This document shows, in pieces, positions 7,014-9,521 of a DNA stretch of 9,521 bases; position 1 is the stretch's first letter; each line of letters begins with the position of its first letter. The notes beneath the pieces were generated by a model. That model searched no databases. It saw nothing but the letters and a program-made list of their open reading frames with translations, and had not been told where the DNA came from. Origin of the DNA: Thermoflexus hugenholtzii JAD2 (lineage in GTDB: Bacteria; Chloroflexota; Dehalococcoidia; SHYB01); the NCBI GenBank assembly GCA_945861815.1, contig CAMAVV010000047.1, positions 1-9,521 of the forward strand, in the 5' to 3' direction. Made by a program: the position numbers and the translations under genes.

Positions 7014-7397
7014 ATGGCGAACCAGGCGACCCCGCCGGCTCTTGCTTCCTACGATGTCATCTTTCCAGCCTTCGGCGAGCTGACGCGCAACGTCCTCCAG
7101 CCAAACACCTGGCAGAAGAAGAACTCTAAGCTGACCCTGCGCGAGCGGGAGCTGCTTACCCTCGCCGTCTTGGTGATCACCGGGCGCAACGACCAGCTGC
7201 GCAACCACATCGTGAAGGCGCTGGAGCGCGACGGCTTTACCCGGGATGAGCTGGGAGAAGTCTTTCAGCATCTCGCCTTCTACGGCGGCTGGCCTGGCGC
7301 GGTGAACGCCTTCAACCTGGCGAAGCAGGTCTACGAGGCGCAGGACGCGGCGGCAAAGGCCAAACAACCAGGCAGGGCCGCGGCAAAGAAAAAGTAG
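7014..7397 (+). CDS. Carboxymuconolactone decarboxylase (CMD/PcaC-like) family protein
   Basis: This 127-residue cytoplasmic protein has an all-helical CMD-fold pattern: 'KLTLRERELLTLAVLVITGRNDQLRNHIVKALERDGFTRDELGEVFQHLAFYGGWPGAVNAFNLAKQVY'. This matches the PcaC branch (4-carboxymuconolactone decarboxylase and relatives) closely, including His at residue 65 in 'LRNHI' and the 'HLAFYGGWP' turn. There is no CxxC, so it is not an AhpD-type thiol peroxidase. Members often appear beside hydrolases and oxidoreductases in catabolic operons without being true decarboxylases. The C-terminal tail (about 108-127) is Lys/Ala-rich and probably disordered. The start at 7014 is preferred because AGAAGG at 7001-7006 is well placed. 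Starts at 6981 (GTG) or 6984 (ATG) would add 10-11 residues and run through the inverted repeat. The next gene begins two bases after the stop. Confidence 0.85.
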   Translation: MANQATPPALASYDVIFPAFGELTRNVLQPNTWQKKNSKLTLRERELLTLAVLVITGRNDQLRNHIVKALERDGFTRDELGEVFQHLAFYGGWPGAVNAFNLAKQVYEAQDAAAKAKQPGRAAAKKK

Positions 7398-7399
7398 CC

Positions 7400-7588
7400 G
7401 TGGACGAGCTGACTCCAGAGCAGGTCGCATCCCTGGCAACGGTGTCGGGCGTCCCCATCTTGGCGGAGGACTTGGCCCAGGTAACGAACCGCTATAACGC
7501 CCTCCTTCGCGCCCTTGCGCCACTGGCGACGCTGGACCTTCCTGGTGAGCCATTCGTCGCGCCGCCGCTTCCCAAAAAGCGCCCATGA
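7400..7588 (+). CDS. Small GatC/AtzG-like amidase partner subunit
   Basis: This 62-residue protein starts with GTG two bases after the CMD stop and ends in an ATGA overlap with the amidase gene. It has no clear ribosome-binding site, so it is probably translated by coupling. The sequence predicts two amphipathic helices (about 5-15 and 22-43), then a Pro-rich extended tail 'LPGEPFVAPPLPKKRP'. Helices followed by an extended Pro-rich arm is the layout of GatC and of AtzG (DUF4089), small proteins that wrap around an amidase-signature subunit and stabilise it. Position directly upstream of an amidase is also as in atzG-atzE. No GatB or tRNA-related gene is present, so a role in tRNA amidation is unlikely. 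Assignment is by size, shape and context; residue-level similarity is modest. Confidence 0.6.
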   Translation: MDELTPEQVASLATVSGVPILAEDLAQVTNRYNALLRALAPLATLDLPGEPFVAPPLPKKRP

Positions 7589-8988
7589 TTAGCGACGACC
7601 TGGCGCTCAAACCCGTCACTGAACTGGCGGCGCTCATCAAAAACCACAAGGTCTCCCCGCGCGACGTGGTGGAGGCGTACCTTGGCCGCATCAAGCGATA
7701 TGCCAGCCTACACGCCTATGTAACCGTCTGCGCAGACGAGGCGCGCACCGAGGCAAAGGCGGCTGAACGAGCCATCATGCGTGGCAAAAAAACGGGGCCG
7801 CTGACAGGCATCCCCATCGGCGTAAAAGACCAGATAGAGGTGCGCGGGACGCCGACAACGCTAGGATCGCATCGCTTCAAGACAGTAGCGAAGGCAGACG
7901 CCACGGCAGTCGCACGACTGCGAGCGGCAGGGGCCATCATCATCGGCAAGCAGAACTGCACGCTGCTCTCCGCCGGGGACTCGCGAAAGTATGCATACGG
8001 CAGGCCAGTGAACCCGTGGAGCCAAGCCCACGATTCCGGCGGTTCCAGCAATGGCTCGGCAGTGGCGGTGGCGGCAGGGCTTTCAGCGGCGGCGCTGGGA
8101 GAGGACACCGGCGGCTCGATACGGGTGCCCGCCAGCTATAACGGCGCCGTGGGAGTCCGGCCCTCCTGGGGGCGCGTGAGCCGCCGTGGAGTCGTGCCCA
8201 TCATGTGGTCTGCCGACACTGTTGGACCGCTGACGCGGACGGTGCAAGACAGCGCTTTGATACTTCGTATCATTTCTGGTCACGATGCAGAGGACGAATG
8301 GTCGGCGCAGATAGCTGTGCCGAACTACCTTCGCCAGTTGAAGGGCGGCGTTCGCGGCATGCGCGTGGGAATCGTGGCGGAGTACAGGAAGAGAGCGAAC
8401 GCGGAGGTGAACCTGTCTATCGCCAAGGCCGCCGATGCCCTGCGCGGCTTAGGCGCGCGCGTCAGCGAGGTTTCGCTGCCGATGGCGGAGCTTGCGCCTG
8501 CGCTATCGATGGCTTTGGGCGACCCGGAATCGGCGGCGAGGGAGAGTCGCGACCCGAAGGTGCTAGCGACGCTGGACAGCGGCTTTCGCCAGCGGATGGC
8601 GGCCTCCAGCCTCATATCAGCGTCGCTCCACCAGCGCGCCCTCCAGGCCAGGGGCCTGCTCTATCGCGAACTGCTCGCGGCCTTCGAGCGCTTCGACGTG
8701 CTCATTTCGCCATGCGCGCCGACGGCGGCCCCGAAGATAGAGAGCCAGTCAGCAACAATCACCACTACGGAAGAGGCATATAGGGCCATGTTCAGGAGCT
8801 TTCCCTTTACGATGCTTTATTCGCTCGCAGGCGCCCCGGCTATCTCCGTGCCGTGCCGCTTCACGAAGGATGGCTTGCCCATCGGGCTACAGATGGCGGC
8901 AAAGCCGTTCGATGAGGCGACGCTGCTACGCGCCGCATATGCTTATGAGCAGGTGAGTCCCGCGAAGGAGCCGTGGCCGACGTTGTAA
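7585..8988 (+). CDS. Amidase-signature family hydrolase (AtzE/GatA-like)
   Basis: This 467-residue cytoplasmic enzyme hydrolyses amide-type C-N bonds. It has the complete amidase-signature triad: Lys81 in GIPIGVKD, cis-Ser154 in DSGGSSNGSA, and nucleophile Ser178 in GEDTGGSIRVPAS. The 24-residue spacing between the two serines equals that in fatty acid amide hydrolase. The N-terminus ('ELAALIKNHKVSPRDVVEAYLGRI') and C-terminus ('ISVPCRFTKDGLPIGLQMAAKPFDEATLLRAAYAYEQ') are both canonical, so the gene is full length. The second glycine of the usual GGSSGGS is Asn here, which is a small departure. The ATG overlaps the stop of the small upstream gene (ATGA), implying a stoichiometric pair. True GatA is unlikely without gatB. 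Aryl-amide, carbamoyl or biuret-type substrates are all possible, and sequence alone does not decide between them. Confidence 0.9.
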   Translation: MISDDLALKPVTELAALIKNHKVSPRDVVEAYLGRIKRYASLHAYVTVCADEARTEAKAAERAIMRGKKTGPLTGIPIGVKDQIEVRGTPTTLGSHRFKTVAKADATAVARLRAAGAIIIGKQNCTLLSAGDSRKYAYGRPVNPWSQAHDSGGSSNGSAVAVAAGLSAAALGEDTGGSIRVPASYNGAVGVRPSWGRVSRRGVVPIMWSADTVGPLTRTVQDSALILRIISGHDAEDEWSAQIAVPNYLRQLKGGVRGMRVGIVAEYRKRANAEVNLSIAKAADALRGLGARVSEVSLPMAELAPALSMALGDPESAARESRDPKVLATLDSGFRQRMAASSLISASLHQRALQARGLLYRELLAAFERFDVLISPCAPTAAPKIESQSATITTTEEAYRAMFRSFPFTMLYSLAGAPAISVPCRFTKDGLPIGLQMAAKPFDEATLLRAAYAYEQVSPAKEPWPTL

Positions 8989-9462
8989 GAGCACGGACGC
9001 TTGTCCCGGTCAAATGGTCTTGGTTGACGTAGGTGAGGGTGCTGCTATGCTTTTGCGCCACGAGCTGTGCCCCACGTTGTTTTTAGACATGATGCATTCT
9101 GCAGGAGAGACCCAATTGCGCGGAGGCGCCAGGGATGCTCTGAGCATGTAAGCGTGGGCCCGCTTTTGGCTAGGCTGAACCCGGGTACGCGGCAATCATC
9201 AGTTCGAATGCAGGTGGGGCCATACAATCTTCTAGATTTAGTGCGGTTGATCCTTAGGCCAAGTAAGGATTCGACGATTTAGATAGTAGGCAGGGAGTAA
9301 GGTTGCGAAAAGGAAGGGAGTATTCAAACTAAGCAAGGACAACAATCCCTGGGCAATACTCATTTGTCCATTAGAGGTGGTTCCGGAAATCTGTACAGCG
9401 GGGATAAGTGGAATCGCTGCCTAAAGATGGCATGATAGCGCCATCGGAAAAAGGAGCGAGAG
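8989..9462 (+). other. Non-coding stretch between the amidase gene and the IS element
   Basis: I see no convincing gene in these 474 bases. Open frames are short, lack ribosome-binding sites and resemble no family I know. Base composition shifts: from about 9200 the sequence is clearly more AT-rich than the genes to the left. No GC-rich hairpin followed by a T-run is present after the amidase stop, so no intrinsic terminator can be called. Small dyads exist: ATGCTC/GAGCAT at 9135-9147, ATCCTTA/TAAGGAT at 9250-9270, GAGTATT/AATACTC at 9318-9361, GGACAA/TTGTCC at 9337-9369. The part from about 9392 may already belong to the IS element. Confidence 0.6.
9250..9270. repeat. Perfect 7-bp inverted repeat with 7-base spacer
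   Basis: ATCCTTA (9250-9256) and TAAGGAT (9264-9270) flank GGCCAAG. As RNA it would form a 7-pair stem, plus one G-U pair at the base. No T-run follows, so it is not a standard terminator. It could be an operator, a remnant of a mobile element end, or chance. Confidence 0.35.
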
Positions 9463-9521
9463 ATGAGCAGACGTCCCCGCCGGAATCATTCGGCAGAGTT
9501 CAAGGCGAGAGTGGCGGTCGC
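9392..9521 (+). mobile_element. IS3-family insertion sequence, left end and start of orfA (truncated by window)
   Basis: An IS3-type transposase OrfA starts at 9463 and runs off the window. The left boundary is tentative. IS3-family ends begin with TG, and TGTACAGCGG at 9392 followed by ATAAGTGGA is a plausible terminal repeat at a usual distance (about 70 bases) from orfA. The right end and target duplication lie outside, so the boundary cannot be confirmed. A 6-bp inverted repeat, GATGGC/GCCATC, lies at 9426-9445, just before the orfA ribosome-binding site. Confidence 0.5.
9463..9521 (+). CDS. IS3-family transposase OrfA, N-terminal 19 residues (partial)
   Basis: The visible peptide, MSRRPRRNHSAEFKARVAV, matches the start of IS3-group OrfA proteins, which typically read 'RRNHSPEFKAKVAL' before a helix-turn-helix. 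OrfA binds the IS ends. The catalytic DDE protein (OrfAB) is normally made by frameshifting into a downstream orfB that is not in this window. AAGGAG at 9451-9456 lies six bases before the ATG, a strong ribosome-binding site. The window ends mid-codon, so intactness of the element is unknown. Confidence 0.8.
   Translation, partial: MSRRPRRNHSAEFKARVAV

Noticed and set aside
7400..8988. GatC-GatA of the tRNA-dependent amidotransferase
   Set aside because: No gatB is present and the neighbours are catabolic. The small protein and the amidase fit an AtzG/AtzE-like pair better.
8989..9030. Intrinsic terminator after the amidase (GTCAA/TTGAC)
   Set aside because: Only a 5-bp AT-containing stem with a 9-base loop and no following T-run.
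9186..9230. tRNA-like T-loop string GTTCGAAT
   Set aside because: The flanking bases do not pair as a T-stem (position 61 is G, not C), and no acceptor or anticodon arm can be built around it.
9067..9282. Possible 71-residue gene downstream of the amidase
   Set aside because: No ribosome-binding site, no recognisable similarity, and it spans an inverted repeat and a composition change.
1..9521. CRISPR array, prophage, toxin-antitoxin or defence genes
   Set aside because: I saw no regularly spaced repeats and no gene families of these types on either strand.

Overview
The window comes from a GC-rich bacterial genome. It is a densely packed accessory or catabolic region in which every supportable gene lies on the + strand. 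The combination suggests an environmental Chloroflexota lineage (Dehalococcoidia/SAR202-like), where these families are often expanded: a CaiB-type CoA-transferase, a peptide/nickel-type ABC transporter, a luciferase-like (probably F420-dependent) oxidoreductase, a carboxymuconolactone-decarboxylase-family protein and an amidase-signature hydrolase. This assignment is inferred from gene content only. Actinobacteria or Proteobacteria cannot be excluded without a search.

Layout. (1) Bases 2-241 are the 3' end of a CaiB/BaiF CoA-transferase. (2) A 146-base gap carries a good sigma70/sigmaA-type promoter with a perfect TATAAT. (3) Bases 388-4279 hold a complete dppBCDF-type transporter core, two permeases and two ATPases, with no substrate-binding protein in view. 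(4) A RidA/YjgF-family gene starts inside the 3' end of the second ATPase gene, and its protein lacks the hallmark catalytic arginine. (5) An MFS transporter and an LLM-class flavin/F420 oxidoreductase follow with short gaps. (6) An 89-base gap containing an inverted repeat leads to a second tight block: a CMD-family protein, a 62-residue GatC/AtzG-like small subunit and an amidase with an intact Lys-Ser-Ser triad. The last two overlap by ATGA. (7) Bases 8989-9462 hold no convincing gene, are visibly more AT-rich in their second half and contain several small dyads. (8) The window ends 19 codons into an IS3-type transposase OrfA.

How the genes may work together. Both tight blocks and the linking genes read as an uptake-and-degradation cassette for an amide- or N-containing organic compound: ABC and MFS transport, F420/flavin oxidation, imine/enamine housekeeping by a Rid protein, amide hydrolysis by an AtzE-like amidase with its small partner, and a CMD-family enzyme. 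The set resembles the logic of the Rut and cyanurate/biuret pathways but is homologous to neither as a whole. The substrate is unknown, and the pathway is inferred from gene neighbourhood.
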